From the NCBI RefSeq assembly GCF_014649655.1, contig NZ_BMTL01000058.1:1-34547 (forward strand): 34,547 nt of DNA, read 5' to 3'. The notes beneath the pieces are model-generated. The model searched no databases and was not told where the DNA came from. It was given only the letters and a program-made list of their open reading frames with translations. Every line of letters starts with the position of its first letter. Within the stretch, counting starts at the first letter, position 1. Source of the DNA: Streptomyces humidus (GTDB lineage Bacteria > Actinomycetota > Actinomycetes > Streptomycetales > Streptomycetaceae). Below are positions 23,279 to 30,782 of the stretch, in pieces. The position numbers were made by a program, and so were the translations under genes.

Positions 23279-25243
23279 TCAGGACGAGGCGGGTGCGGGC
23301 TCGGGCTCGGCCGCCGCGCCGGCCTCGATCGCGGTCGTGGTCTCGCCGCGGGTGTGTGCGTGGCGCATGTAGTCCAGACGCAGCAGGTCCTGGTTCACGG
23401 CGGCGGGGGCGATGTGCACGTACTGGCCCGCGTCCGTGAACACGATGCCGAGCGTGACCCACTCCTTGAGAAGAGCCTCGACCTGGTGCGGGGTGCACGG
23501 CGCGACGCCGGCGGAGCCGGTGGCCGAGGTCAGCTTGCGATGCAGCGCCACGACGGTGTGCGGCTGGTCCAGGAGGCGGAAGAGCGCGGTCTCCAGCGGA
23601 TCGGTGAGCTGCAGGGTCCGCCACGTGAAGGACGGCCGTCTGCTGACCAGCACGATCCGCTCGCCCAGATCGGTGTGGGTGAGGCGCGCGTCGGCGTGGT
23701 GCTTCTTCCACGCGGCGATACCGTCGTTCAGGAGGGTGACCGTGGGCTCGCTGATACCGCGTTCCGGCGCCTGGAACACGTAGGCCAGATCGTGCAGTTC
23801 CGTCTCGGGCAGGTCGTAGGTGAAGAGGTAGTGCTCCTCGGGCCGCAGTCCGGTGAAGCCCAGTTCGGGGCGCTTGAAGTACGGGCTGAAACGCTCGATG
23901 GCGATGCGTGCGGACAGGTCGGCCGGTGGGTTGAGGTGCTCCAGGGCGGGGAGCTGACGGATGACGGGTTCGTAGTCCTCCGCGGTCTCGCCGGGAAAGC
24001 CGTGCAGATAGTTCCACGACACCGACAGTCCGGTCTCCGCGGCGTCGCGGAGCATGCGGACGTTCTGGCAGCCGCTGACCCCCTTGTCCATGAGGTCGAG
24101 GACGCGGCTGTTGAGGCTCTCGATGCCCGGCTGGACGTAGATGAGCCCGGCGTCCGCCAGCACCTGCAGCTGAGGACGCCGCATGTTGGCCTTGATCTCG
24201 ACATGCATGCGCAGGTCGTAGCCGCTGTCGATGACGCGCGGCAGCACGGTGGACAGGTAACGCATGTCCAGGATGTTGTCGACGACGTACATGTCGAGCA
24301 CGCGGTGACGCTCCGCCAGGTCCATGATCTCCTGGTAGAACGTGTCGGGGCTCTTGCTGCGGAACTCCATGAAGGAGCCGTTCAGGCCGCAGAAGGTGCA
24401 GTGGTGCTTCTCTCCCCACCAGCAGCCGCGTGCTCCCTCGACGACGAGTTTCGGCTCCACCCAGCTTCGTGCCACGGACGCGGCGAGGCGTTCGAAGTAG
24501 CCGCTGTAGTCGGGAGGCAGGATCGCCGCGGGCGGCAACGGCCCGGTCGGCATCGGGTTTGCGGTGTGCGCCGAGTCGGGCGTGCGGTGGCACAGGCCCG
24601 GGATCGAAGCCGCGGCGGCCGGGTCGCCGTCGCGCAGCGCGCTGAGCAGTTGAGGGAAGGCGGCCTCGCCCTCGCCGCGGACCACGTAGTCCACGAAAGG
24701 GAAGTTGCGGTGGACGGCGGCGCCCTGCTCGGCGTCGCAGTTGGCTCCGCCCATGACGGTCACGATGTGCGGGGCGAGAAGCTTGATCCGGCGGGCCGCA
24801 GCCAGCGCGGCGGTGTTCTGCTGGAAGGTGGAGGTGAACCCGACCACGTCGGGCTCCAGATCCACGACGCGCTGGGCCACCTCGTCGACGAACTCCGGTA
24901 CGACGCGGTGCAGTTCACGGGTCATGAGCATCCGGGACCGGCGCAGCTTCGGCGTCATCGCGTCGACGAACTCCGACTCCCTCCACTGCGGGTCGTCGTA
25001 GAGCGCCGAGGAGAACACCCAGTCGCCGCAGCCGAGGAAGTAGGAGGACAGGGCGTAGTAGTCGTAGTCCTCGGCCGTGAACTCGGTCCGGCTGGTGATC
25101 CAGTCGGTGAACTCCAGATTGGCGTGCAGCACCTCGCACGTGGCGTCCTGGACGTGTTCGTCGACGCTTCGTTTCAGGATGCCGAGCGCCAGTGAGGGCA
25201 GGTCTATCGGGGACCAGGGCATGTTGACGAGAAGTACGCGCAC
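23279..25243 (-). CDS. Cobalamin-type radical SAM RiPP C-methyltransferase
   Basis: A 654-residue enzyme. The GTG at 25241-25243 has GAGGAG six bases upstream. The N-terminal third is a B12-binding-like Rossmann domain: VRVLLVNMPWSPIDLPSLAL, DVVGFTSTFQQNTAALAAAR, VTVMGGANCDAEQGAAV and YVVRGEGEAAFPQLL. The radical SAM domain carries its cluster ligands as C274-X7-C282-X2-C285 in RGCWWGEKHHCTFCGLNGS, followed by the SAM-binding YVVDNILDMRYL and YVQPGIESLNS. This Cys spacing and the WWGEKHHCTFCGLNG block are diagnostic for the family called RiPP maturation radical SAM C-methyltransferase (TIGR03975 type), rather than the usual CX3CX2C. The C-terminal 120 residues may bind the peptide. It lies just downstream of the precursor gene and a strong hairpin. 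Confidence 0.9.
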   Translation of the reverse strand: MRVLLVNMPWSPIDLPSLALGILKRSVDEHVQDATCEVLHANLEFTDWITSRTEFTAEDYDYYALSSYFLGCGDWVFSSALYDDPQWRESEFVDAMTPKLRRSRMLMTRELHRVVPEFVDEVAQRVVDLEPDVVGFTSTFQQNTAALAAARRIKLLAPHIVTVMGGANCDAEQGAAVHRNFPFVDYVVRGEGEAAFPQLLSALRDGDPAAAASIPGLCHRTPDSAHTANPMPTGPLPPAAILPPDYSGYFERLAASVARSWVEPKLVVEGARGCWWGEKHHCTFCGLNGSFMEFRSKSPDTFYQEIMDLAERHRVLDMYVVDNILDMRYLSTVLPRVIDSGYDLRMHVEIKANMRRPQLQVLADAGLIYVQPGIESLNSRVLDLMDKGVSGCQNVRMLRDAAETGLSVSWNYLHGFPGETAEDYEPVIRQLPALEHLNPPADLSARIAIERFSPYFKRPELGFTGLRPEEHYLFTYDLPETELHDLAYVFQAPERGISEPTVTLLNDGIAAWKKHHADARLTHTDLGERIVLVSRRPSFTWRTLQLTDPLETALFRLLDQPHTVVALHRKLTSATGSAGVAPCTPHQVEALLKEWVTLGIVFTDAGQYVHIAPAAVNQDLLRLDYMRHAHTRGETTTAIEAGAAAEPEPAPASS

Positions 25244-25300
25244 GATGGGCTCCTCGGAGCACGAACGGCCGACGGGACGTGAGGCGGGGGAGGGGAAGGA

Positions 25301-25335
25301 GCCCGGCCGGCCCGGTGAAGCCGGGCCGGCCGGGC
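25301..25335 (-). terminator. Perfect 15-bp hairpin after the precursor gene
   Basis: GCCCGGCCGGCCCGG and its exact complement flank a five-base loop. On the minus strand it begins six bases after the precursor stop codon and ends about 57 bases before the radical SAM start. It should act as a partial terminator or mRNA 3'-end stabiliser, giving much more precursor than enzyme. Confidence 0.8.
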
Positions 25336-25341
25336 CGTGGG

Positions 25342-25464
25342 TCACTCCTCGTCGTCGCTCTCGGCGCCGTTGCGGAACGGGATGGTGATCTTGATCCCGA
25401 TGCCCGGCTTCCGGTTCTCCTCGTCGCCCGCGAGCGGGTCGTTGTGGATGATGTCCTTCTGCAC
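25342..25464 (-). CDS. RiPP precursor peptide (40 residues)
   Basis: A short gene between the peptidase and radical SAM genes. The GTG at 25462-25464 is preceded by AAGGAGG with a six-base gap, the strongest ribosome binding site in the window; an ATG at 25488 gives an extended version with no comparable site. The product starts VQKDIIHNDPLAGDEENR, a leader-like acidic section, continues with KPGIGIKITIPF, where Ile occupies every second position four times, and ends RNGAESDDEE. The alternating Ile tract is the likely core and offers beta-carbons for methylation. Lys19, Arg18 and Pro20 border it on one side and Pro29 to Arg31 on the other, possible cleavage signals for the S9 peptidase. No Cys or Ser-rich core, so not a lanthipeptide. 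All of this beyond the sequence itself is inference. Confidence 0.82.
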   Translation of the reverse strand: MQKDIIHNDPLAGDEENRKPGIGIKITIPFRNGAESDDEE

Positions 25465-25503
25465 GGTGGTCCTCCTTCTCGAGTTCATGGCGTGTTCTTC
25501 GGG

Positions 25504-25523
25504 CGGGTGGTGCTGTGCACCCG
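25504..25523 (-). other. Weak hairpin between peptidase and precursor genes
   Basis: CGGGTG and CACCCG pair around eight bases in the 74-bp gap between the peptidase stop and the precursor start. It could modulate readthrough; no separate precursor promoter was recognised in this gap. Confidence 0.25.
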
Positions 25524-25538
25524 GTCCCGCTGTGTCGA

Positions 25539-27479
25539 TCAGCGGGGCCGGGGCCCTCCGGGCTGTGCCGGAGGACGTGAGGGGGTGTCTGCCGCAGGTG
25601 GGGGCAGACACGTGTGCAGGAAAGTCAGGGAGCGGCGCAGGACGGCGACATGTGCCGCGCCGTCGTAGCCGTCGTGTCCGGTGTCGAGCCACATCTGCTC
25701 GTGGGCCACGCCCGCCGAGTCCAGGGCGGCGGCGTAGCTGCGGATCTGCTCGGGCGGGCACTTGACGTCCTTCTCCGCGCCGACCAGCAGCAGCGGCGCG
25801 CTCACCTTCGCCGTGTAGGTGAGGGGGGAGCTGTGGGCGTAACGTTCCGGCGTCTCGTCCGGCGTACCGCCGAACCAGCTGACGTCCAGGGCCCGCAGCG
25901 CGGGCGTGGTCATGCGGTGGGCGGTGACCCAGTCGGCGACGGGCTTCACAGCGATGCCGGCCTGCCATGTCCGCGGGCGGGTGCCGAGCGCGAGGAGCAC
26001 CAGATACGCCCCCCAGGACACCCCCCACAGAGCGGTCGAGCGGTCGTCGGCGAGCCCGCGGCGGACGAGATCGGCCCGTACGGCGGCCAGGTCGTCCACC
26101 TGGGCGTGGCCGACGTCCGTCCCGAACGCCCGCCGCCAGCGGGGACCGTAGCCGGTCGATCCACGGTAGTTGACCCGCGCGACGGCGTATCCCGAGGCCA
26201 CCAGCGAGTGCACGGTGGCGTCGTAGGCGTCCCGGTCGTGGTCCGCGGGTCCGCCGTGCACCAGGAAGACGGTCGGCGGCACGACGGCCTCGGCGCCGCA
26301 GCCGGAACGGGACGGGGAACGGGAATGGGAATGTGCGTCGCCGGGCCGGTCGCCGTCCTCGCCCGGCAGGCTGAGCAGGGTGTGGACGGAGCCGTGGGGC
26401 GTGGGGGTCCACAGCTCGGTGTGGACCCCCGGCACGCGCGGCAGGGGGCCGGGCGTCGGCAGCGCGACCCCGTCCGTCGAGCGGAGGACGGGCGGGTGGG
26501 CGGTGTCGGTCCACAGGTAGTGCAGCCCTCCGCCGGGCCGCGGGGCCGCGTCGAGGAGGGTGCCCGCGGGGGTGGTCACCACGCGGCGGCTACGGTGGCG
26601 CAGGGACACCCGGTGCAGCAGCGACCGGCCGTGGCGCTCCTGGCGCACCAGCACCTCGTCGGTGTCGGGGTACCAGCAAGCGGTGATCTCCGTGTCGAAA
26701 CGGCACCAGGAGTGGGTGACCAGCCCACGGCGCGCCGTCCACGTCGCCAACTGGTAGCCGTCCTCCAACTCGTGCACCAGCAGCAGTTCGGAGCGGCCCG
26801 GCCGCGGCGAGAAACCCCGGCACCAGAATCTGCCGTCGGGTCCGTCGGGTCCGTCGGGTCCGTCGGGTCTGGCGGAAGCGCCAGGGAAGTCAGGGAAGTC
26901 AGGGAGGCCAGGGAGGTCGCGGCCGTCGAGGTGGGGCAGGGCGGCGACGACCCGGCCCGAAGGGTCCACGACGATGACGGTCGCGTCGCCGTCGGACACG
27001 GTCGCGAGGGCCACCAGATCGCCTTCGGGCGTGATGCCGCCCAGCCGTGCCTGCCCGGCGGTGCGGAGGAGCTCGCGCGGTGCCCGCCCTCGCCGTCCCA
27101 CCAGCAGGCTCGTGCCCCCGTGACGGGACGCGACCGCCGCGGCGACCGTCCCGTCGGCCGTCACCGCAAGACCCCGCGGCGACCCGGCCGGCGCCCCCGG
27201 CAGACCGGGCAGCCGGCAGCCGCCGTCGAAAGGCTGGAACCACCAGTGCCCTCGGCCCTCTGCGTCCTCGTCGAACCACCACACGTACGCGTCGGCGTCG
27301 ACAGCGTGATGCACCGTGCCTTCGGGGCGGTCGGTGACCTGCCGGGCGCTGCGGGTGGCTGCGTCCCACGTGAACACCTCGCAGCGGCCGTCGGCGTCGG
27401 CCGTCATCACCATGCGCCGGACGTCGCTGGGGCACACCTCCGGCAGGGCCCCGGAGAAGACCTGGAACGCGTCACCCAT
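25539..27479 (-). CDS. S9-family (prolyl-oligopeptidase-like) serine peptidase of the RiPP locus
   Basis: A 646-residue cytoplasmic peptidase. Residues 1 to about 390 form a beta-propeller that limits substrate to short peptides. The alpha/beta-hydrolase domain starts near PPTVFLVHGGPADHDRDAYD, with RVNYRGSTGYGPRW. The triad is S488 in GVSWGAY, D571 in EKDVKCPP and H602 in DTGHDGY. No signal peptide is present. Its ATG (27477-27479) overlaps the end of the MFS gene by eight bases, so they are translationally coupled; the precursor follows 74 bp downstream. POP-type peptidases remove leader or follower sequences in several other peptide pathways, so maturation of the 40-residue peptide is the natural role (inference). 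A low-complexity insert near residues 187-216 (PDFPDF, then PDG repeats) is made by 9-bp repeats. Confidence 0.88.
   Translation of the reverse strand: MGDAFQVFSGALPEVCPSDVRRMVMTADADGRCEVFTWDAATRSARQVTDRPEGTVHHAVDADAYVWWFDEDAEGRGHWWFQPFDGGCRLPGLPGAPAGSPRGLAVTADGTVAAAVASRHGGTSLLVGRRGRAPRELLRTAGQARLGGITPEGDLVALATVSDGDATVIVVDPSGRVVAALPHLDGRDLPGLPDFPDFPGASARPDGPDGPDGPDGRFWCRGFSPRPGRSELLLVHELEDGYQLATWTARRGLVTHSWCRFDTEITACWYPDTDEVLVRQERHGRSLLHRVSLRHRSRRVVTTPAGTLLDAAPRPGGGLHYLWTDTAHPPVLRSTDGVALPTPGPLPRVPGVHTELWTPTPHGSVHTLLSLPGEDGDRPGDAHSHSRSPSRSGCGAEAVVPPTVFLVHGGPADHDRDAYDATVHSLVASGYAVARVNYRGSTGYGPRWRRAFGTDVGHAQVDDLAAVRADLVRRGLADDRSTALWGVSWGAYLVLLALGTRPRTWQAGIAVKPVADWVTAHRMTTPALRALDVSWFGGTPDETPERYAHSSPLTYTAKVSAPLLLVGAEKDVKCPPEQIRSYAAALDSAGVAHEQMWLDTGHDGYDGAAHVAVLRRSLTFLHTCLPPPAADTPSRPPAQPGGPRPR
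26833..26917. repeat. Two adjacent 9-bp tandem arrays inside the peptidase gene
   Basis: CCGTCGGGT is repeated four times at 26833-26868 and CAGGGAAGT (two exact, two variant copies) at 26882-26917. Both keep the reading frame and encode Pro-Asp-Gly and Phe/Leu-Pro-Asp repeats in a propeller loop. Confidence 0.9.
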
Positions 27480-28830
27480 GGCCGTCCCCCGTTCCGGTGG
27501 CGGACACGGCTCCCGCGCGCAGCACGCCGGGAGCTCTGACCTGCGTGTACACGGCCAGCGCGCCGAACAGCACGGTGCACAGCAACACGGGCGTGCGGAG
27601 GCTCCATACGGTCACCATGAGCGAGGCGAGCGCCGGCGCGCCGGCCGCGGCCAGCGCGGCCACCGAGCCGAGCACACTCGCGGTCCGTGACTGCAGGGCC
27701 GCCGGCGTGCACGCGACGGCGACGCTCGACAGGACCACGGTGATCAGCGGCACGAGCAGGGACAGACCGGCGAAGGCCACCCCCCAGCCGACCGCGCCGT
27801 CCGCCCACACCAGTGCGCCGCACGGCACGGGCAGCAGCCAGGCGGCCAGGGTCAGCAGCCGCGTCGCACCCAGCCGACGTACCGCGGGGGCCGCGACCAG
27901 CGCCCCCAGGAGTCCTGCGGCCCCCGCCGCGGCGAGCACCCCGCCGGCCGCCGCGCCCTGCTCGTCGGCGCCCAGCCGGAACAGCGCGGTGTAGAAGAGC
28001 AGCGTCAGCGTGCCCCCGGCGGTCGACGTCCAGACCAGAACGAGTCGCAGCACCGGGGAGCGGGACACCATGACCACGCCCGCCTTCGCGGCGCCGAGCC
28101 GCGCGGCCCACGTCGCGCGCGGGCGGGTGCCGCGCTCGACCGGTGCGGCCTGGGCGACGGCGGGCGTGTCGAGGGGCGTGCGGATGGACCGTACCCCGAG
28201 TGCGGCCGCCGCGTAGGAGAGGGCGTCGGCCAGGAACGGCAGGGGCCGGGCCAGCTGGAAGAGGGCCCCGCCGAGCACCGGGCCCACGACGAGCGAGATC
28301 TGGTCGCCCACCTCCATCCCGGCCGCCGCCCGCGGCAGTTCGTCGGCGGCGGCCACATGGACGAGGGCTCCGCGCGAAGCGGCCTCGTAGGCCACCGCGC
28401 ACAGCCGCTCCGCCAGAGCCAGCGCCATCACGACCCATAACGCGGGCCGGCCCAGACACATCAGAGCCAGCACTCCCGTGCACAGGGCCGCGAGCGCCGC
28501 CGACCCCGTCATCAGGCGCCGCCGCCGTCCCTGGTCCGCCGGCACCGCAACGATCGGTCCGAGGACGACTCCGCTCAACGCGGCGACGCTGGCCAGCGAA
28601 CCGGCGGTGCCCGGGCTGTGGCCGAGTTCCAGGAGCAGCAACGGCAGGACGAGCCCGGAGGCCTGGCTGCCGAGCCCGTCGACGGCGTTGACCCACCACA
28701 GGATCCTGAGGTCGCGGTGTGCCCGAGCGGGCGGACGGGGCCGCGGGCCGGCCCGGTGCGCACGGTGGGGTCGTTCGGCGGTGGGATGCTCGTCATACGG
28801 TGGGACGGGCCGGCCCGAAGGCCGGCGCAC
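27472..28830 (-). CDS. MFS transporter, likely exporter of the RiPP
   Basis: A membrane protein of about 452 residues with 10-12 hydrophobic helices, of the DHA/MFS_3 kind: DLRILWWVNAVDGLGSQASGL, LAALSGVVLGPIVAVPADQGRRRR (loop 2-3 region) and GMEVGDQISLVVGPVLGGALF are recognisable. It is the first gene of the operon and overlaps the peptidase gene by eight bases. The start is unclear: the frame is open to 29049, GTG codons occur at 28852-28854 and 28828-28830, and none has a good ribosome binding site; I chose 28830 because it leaves a short polar N-terminus. It may export the mature peptide or give self-protection (inference). Confidence 0.8.
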   Translation of the reverse strand: MRRPSGRPVPPYDEHPTAERPHRAHRAGPRPRPPARAHRDLRILWWVNAVDGLGSQASGLVLPLLLLELGHSPGTAGSLASVAALSGVVLGPIVAVPADQGRRRRLMTGSAALAALCTGVLALMCLGRPALWVVMALALAERLCAVAYEAASRGALVHVAAADELPRAAAGMEVGDQISLVVGPVLGGALFQLARPLPFLADALSYAAAALGVRSIRTPLDTPAVAQAAPVERGTRPRATWAARLGAAKAGVVMVSRSPVLRLVLVWTSTAGGTLTLLFYTALFRLGADEQGAAAGGVLAAAGAAGLLGALVAAPAVRRLGATRLLTLAAWLLPVPCGALVWADGAVGWGVAFAGLSLLVPLITVVLSSVAVACTPAALQSRTASVLGSVAALAAAGAPALASLMVTVWSLRTPVLLCTVLFGALAVYTQVRAPGVLRAGAVSATGTGDGHG

Positions 28831-29124
28831 CGGTGACCCGTCTACGTTCCCCACCCCCCGTACGCCTGGGAGCCCGTGCCACAGGCCGGCTCCGTGTGCT
28901 GTGCGTAGAAAATGTGCGTGAAACGTGAAAGTGAGCGGGAGCCTAGCCACCGCGCGTCGCCGGCGACAAGTGCCGAACAGTGCCTGATCGCCGCCCAATA
29001 TGCGGACATGGCCGAGGATCGACTGGTCGGCGTCGGGATCCGTCGTCAACGGGCCGAGCGCGGGGAGTGCCCGGCTCTGTGCCGGTTCCGCGAAGGCGCC
29101 GGGTGTTTCGCTTCACAAGCGCAT

Positions 29125-29195
29125 AGCGATGCGGGTGCCGCTCGTACACCCGCCCGCCCCGGGCGAACCGTGCCCCCGGCGCGGCACGCATCGCT
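29125..29195. repeat. Long imperfect inverted repeat
   Basis: AGCGATGCGGGTGCCGC (29125-29141) matches the reverse complement of GCGGCACGCATCGCT (29181-29195) except for a small bulge. The 39-base spacer is GC-rich. It could be a structured RNA, an operator or the remnant of a small mobile element. Confidence 0.55.
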
Positions 29196-29387
29196 GTTCG
29201 CCGCACTCGGTGTTGCGGGCCGAACCCGATCCGCTGTCCGAGCAACCGTTGCGCTGCTGAACTCCGCTGTTCACGAACGATGGTGATGTTCCATCAGGTC
29301 TGAGAGGCCAGGCCTGGCGCGACGTATGCCGAACTCTCGCCGTCCCTGAGGCCGCGGGCGCCGCATTGGCCGACAATCCACCTTCAG

Positions 29388-29405
29388 GGCCGATGGATAT
29401 CGGCC
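29388..29405. repeat. Short perfect inverted repeat
   Basis: GGCCGAT and ATCGGCC flank GGAT, followed on the plus strand by AAAAA. It lies in the gene-free stretch about 340 bp before the PadR gene. Operator or terminator; the strand is undecided. Confidence 0.3.
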
Positions 29406-29743
29406 AAAAAGCCGGGGAGCGGGTGGTGCGGCGGGTGGCGCGGGCCGACGCGGACCGGCCGACGGGGACCGGCGCGGACAGACCGGACCGGCCGGACCGG
29501 CGGGCTGGGCCGCGGGCGCAGCGCGTGCGCGGGCAATGACAGGCAGGGGATCGGCGAGACGCGTCGAGTCGGGAGCCTTCCCGCGCTCGCGGCGCGCACG
29601 TATTCGCCCTGCCGACGTGAGGCTCCCGTCACGGCCGGCGCCGGGCGTCGGGACTGCGCCGGGGTGAGGCCGTCCGGTTCGCCGGCGTGCCCGCCGCCCG
29701 CCCCGCTTTCCCTCGGCTTGCGCAACCAGGTATCTTGCATCGC

Positions 29744-30118
29744 ATGGAACCAGGTGATTCGGCCAAGCAGGCCCGGGCTGCCGCGCAGTTGCGCAAGGGC
29801 GTCCTGGAGTACTGCGTGCTCGCCCTGATGCGGGACCGCCCGCGCTACGGCGTGGAACTCCTTCACGCCCTGGAGGAGTCCGGCGCCCTGGCCACCAGCC
29901 AGGGCACGGTCTACCCGCTGCTCTCCCGGCTCCGCCGCGACGACCTGGTCACCACCACCTGGCAGGAATCCGCCACCGGGCCACCGCGTCGTTACTACGC
30001 GCTCACCGACAGCGGCCGGGCCGCACTCGACGAGTTCACCCGCGTCTGGCCCGGCTTCCGCGACGCCGTCGACGCCTTTCTCACCTCCCCGCACCCCTCC
30101 ACCGGAGACCTCACATGA
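29744..30118 (+). CDS. PadR-family regulator
   Basis: A 124-residue winged-helix repressor. The domain covers nearly the whole protein: LRKGVLEYCVLALMRDRPRYG, VELLHALEESGALATSQGTV, YPLLSRLRRDDLVTTTWQES and PPRRYYALTDSGRAAL, the last two forming the wing. A short C-terminal helix would allow dimerisation. TATCTT at 29731-29736 lies eight bases before the ATG, so the message is probably leaderless or nearly so. Its TGA overlaps the ATG of the next gene (ATGA at 30115-30118), the usual arrangement for PadR with a HAAS/DUF1700 membrane partner. Confidence 0.9.
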   Translation: MEPGDSAKQARAAAQLRKGVLEYCVLALMRDRPRYGVELLHALEESGALATSQGTVYPLLSRLRRDDLVTTTWQESATGPPRRYYALTDSGRAALDEFTRVWPGFRDAVDAFLTSPHPSTGDLT

Positions 30119-30705
30119 AGACCTCTGCCGACCCCGTTCGCGACTACCTCTCGGCCGTCGAGCGCGAGAGCTCCGCACTCCCCGCCGACCGCCGCCAGGA
30201 GCTCCTCGCCGACCTCGCCGAACACATCGAGGTGACACGCGCCGAACGTCCCGACGCCACCGTCGGCGAGATCCTCGCGGAGCTGGGGGACCCCCGCACC
30301 ATCGCGGCGACGGCGCTGGCCGAGGCCGGGAACGCGGGTGCCGGAGCCCTGCCCCGCAACGAAGCCGGCGCGTCCGTCCGGCGTGGCAAGGTGCACCCCC
30401 TGGTCCCGCTCCTGATGCTGACCCTCTCGCTGCCCTTCATGATGCTCTTCCCCGACCTCCCGGGGCCGCTGTTCGGCGTCCTGTTCCGCATCACCGGCGC
30501 GGTGCTCCTGTGCACCTCGGTGCACTGGACCGCGGTCCGCAAGACCACCGGCGTACTGCTCACGGCCATCCTGCCGACCGCCGTCATCGCCACCTGGAAC
30601 CTGTCGGGCGCCCCCGCCGGCACCCCCTCCCTCGTGGCCAACCTGATAACGCTCGCCGTGCTGGCCGGCACGGCCGTATGGCTCTATCGGGTGCGCCGCG
30701 CCTGA
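30115..30705 (+). CDS. HAAS/DUF1700-type membrane protein paired with PadR
   Basis: A 196-residue protein. The N-terminal 80 residues are the helical HAAS domain: VRDYLSAVERESSALPADRR, ELLADLAEHIEVTRAE and TVGEILAELGDPRTIAATAL. Four hydrophobic segments follow, about residues 98-115, 120-138, 142-160 and 172-190, and it ends VWLYRVRRA. It is translationally coupled to the PadR gene. Such pairs are thought to sense membrane or envelope state, with the HAAS domain acting on partner proteins; the signal here is unknown. Confidence 0.85.
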   Translation: MKTSADPVRDYLSAVERESSALPADRRQELLADLAEHIEVTRAERPDATVGEILAELGDPRTIAATALAEAGNAGAGALPRNEAGASVRRGKVHPLVPLLMLTLSLPFMMLFPDLPGPLFGVLFRITGAVLLCTSVHWTAVRKTTGVLLTAILPTAVIATWNLSGAPAGTPSLVANLITLAVLAGTAVWLYRVRRA

Positions 30706-30782
30706 CACCCGGGTGAAGCGAGATCAGCCGCCGCGGGACTCGTGGCCGGCGCGGGGCCGGCCACGCGGAGGCCTGCGGCGGC

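Larger units (their letters stand above)
28831..29743. other. Long non-coding region upstream of the RiPP operon
   Basis: About 0.9 kb without a supported gene; GC is lower and codon bias absent in 28.9-29.35 kb. It must contain the operon promoter (minus strand): TTTCACGTTTCACG with ATTTTCTACG downstream near 28908-28938 is a weak candidate. It also holds the imperfect inverted repeat at 29125-29195 and a perfect small palindrome at 29388-29405. The GC-rich part from 29.4 to 29.7 kb shows ACCGG-type repetition but no coding frame. Confidence 0.5.

Noticed and set aside
23015..25195. 726-residue plus-strand open frame over the radical SAM gene
   Set aside because: Antisense shadow with repetitive Val/Gly/Arg content; the opposite strand has cluster and SAM-binding motifs.
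25342..26514. 390-residue minus-strand frame that ends with the precursor sequence
   Set aside because: Its upstream part overlaps the S9 peptidase in another frame; only the last 40 codons follow a good ribosome binding site.
22556..28830. Lanthipeptide, lasso peptide or thiopeptide locus
   Set aside because: No LanM/LanC, YcaO, asparagine-synthetase-like cyclase or Cys/Ser/Thr-rich core is present.
29384..30238. 284-residue minus-strand open frame
   Set aside because: It overlaps the PadR gene in antisense and elsewhere is only GC-rich low-complexity sequence.
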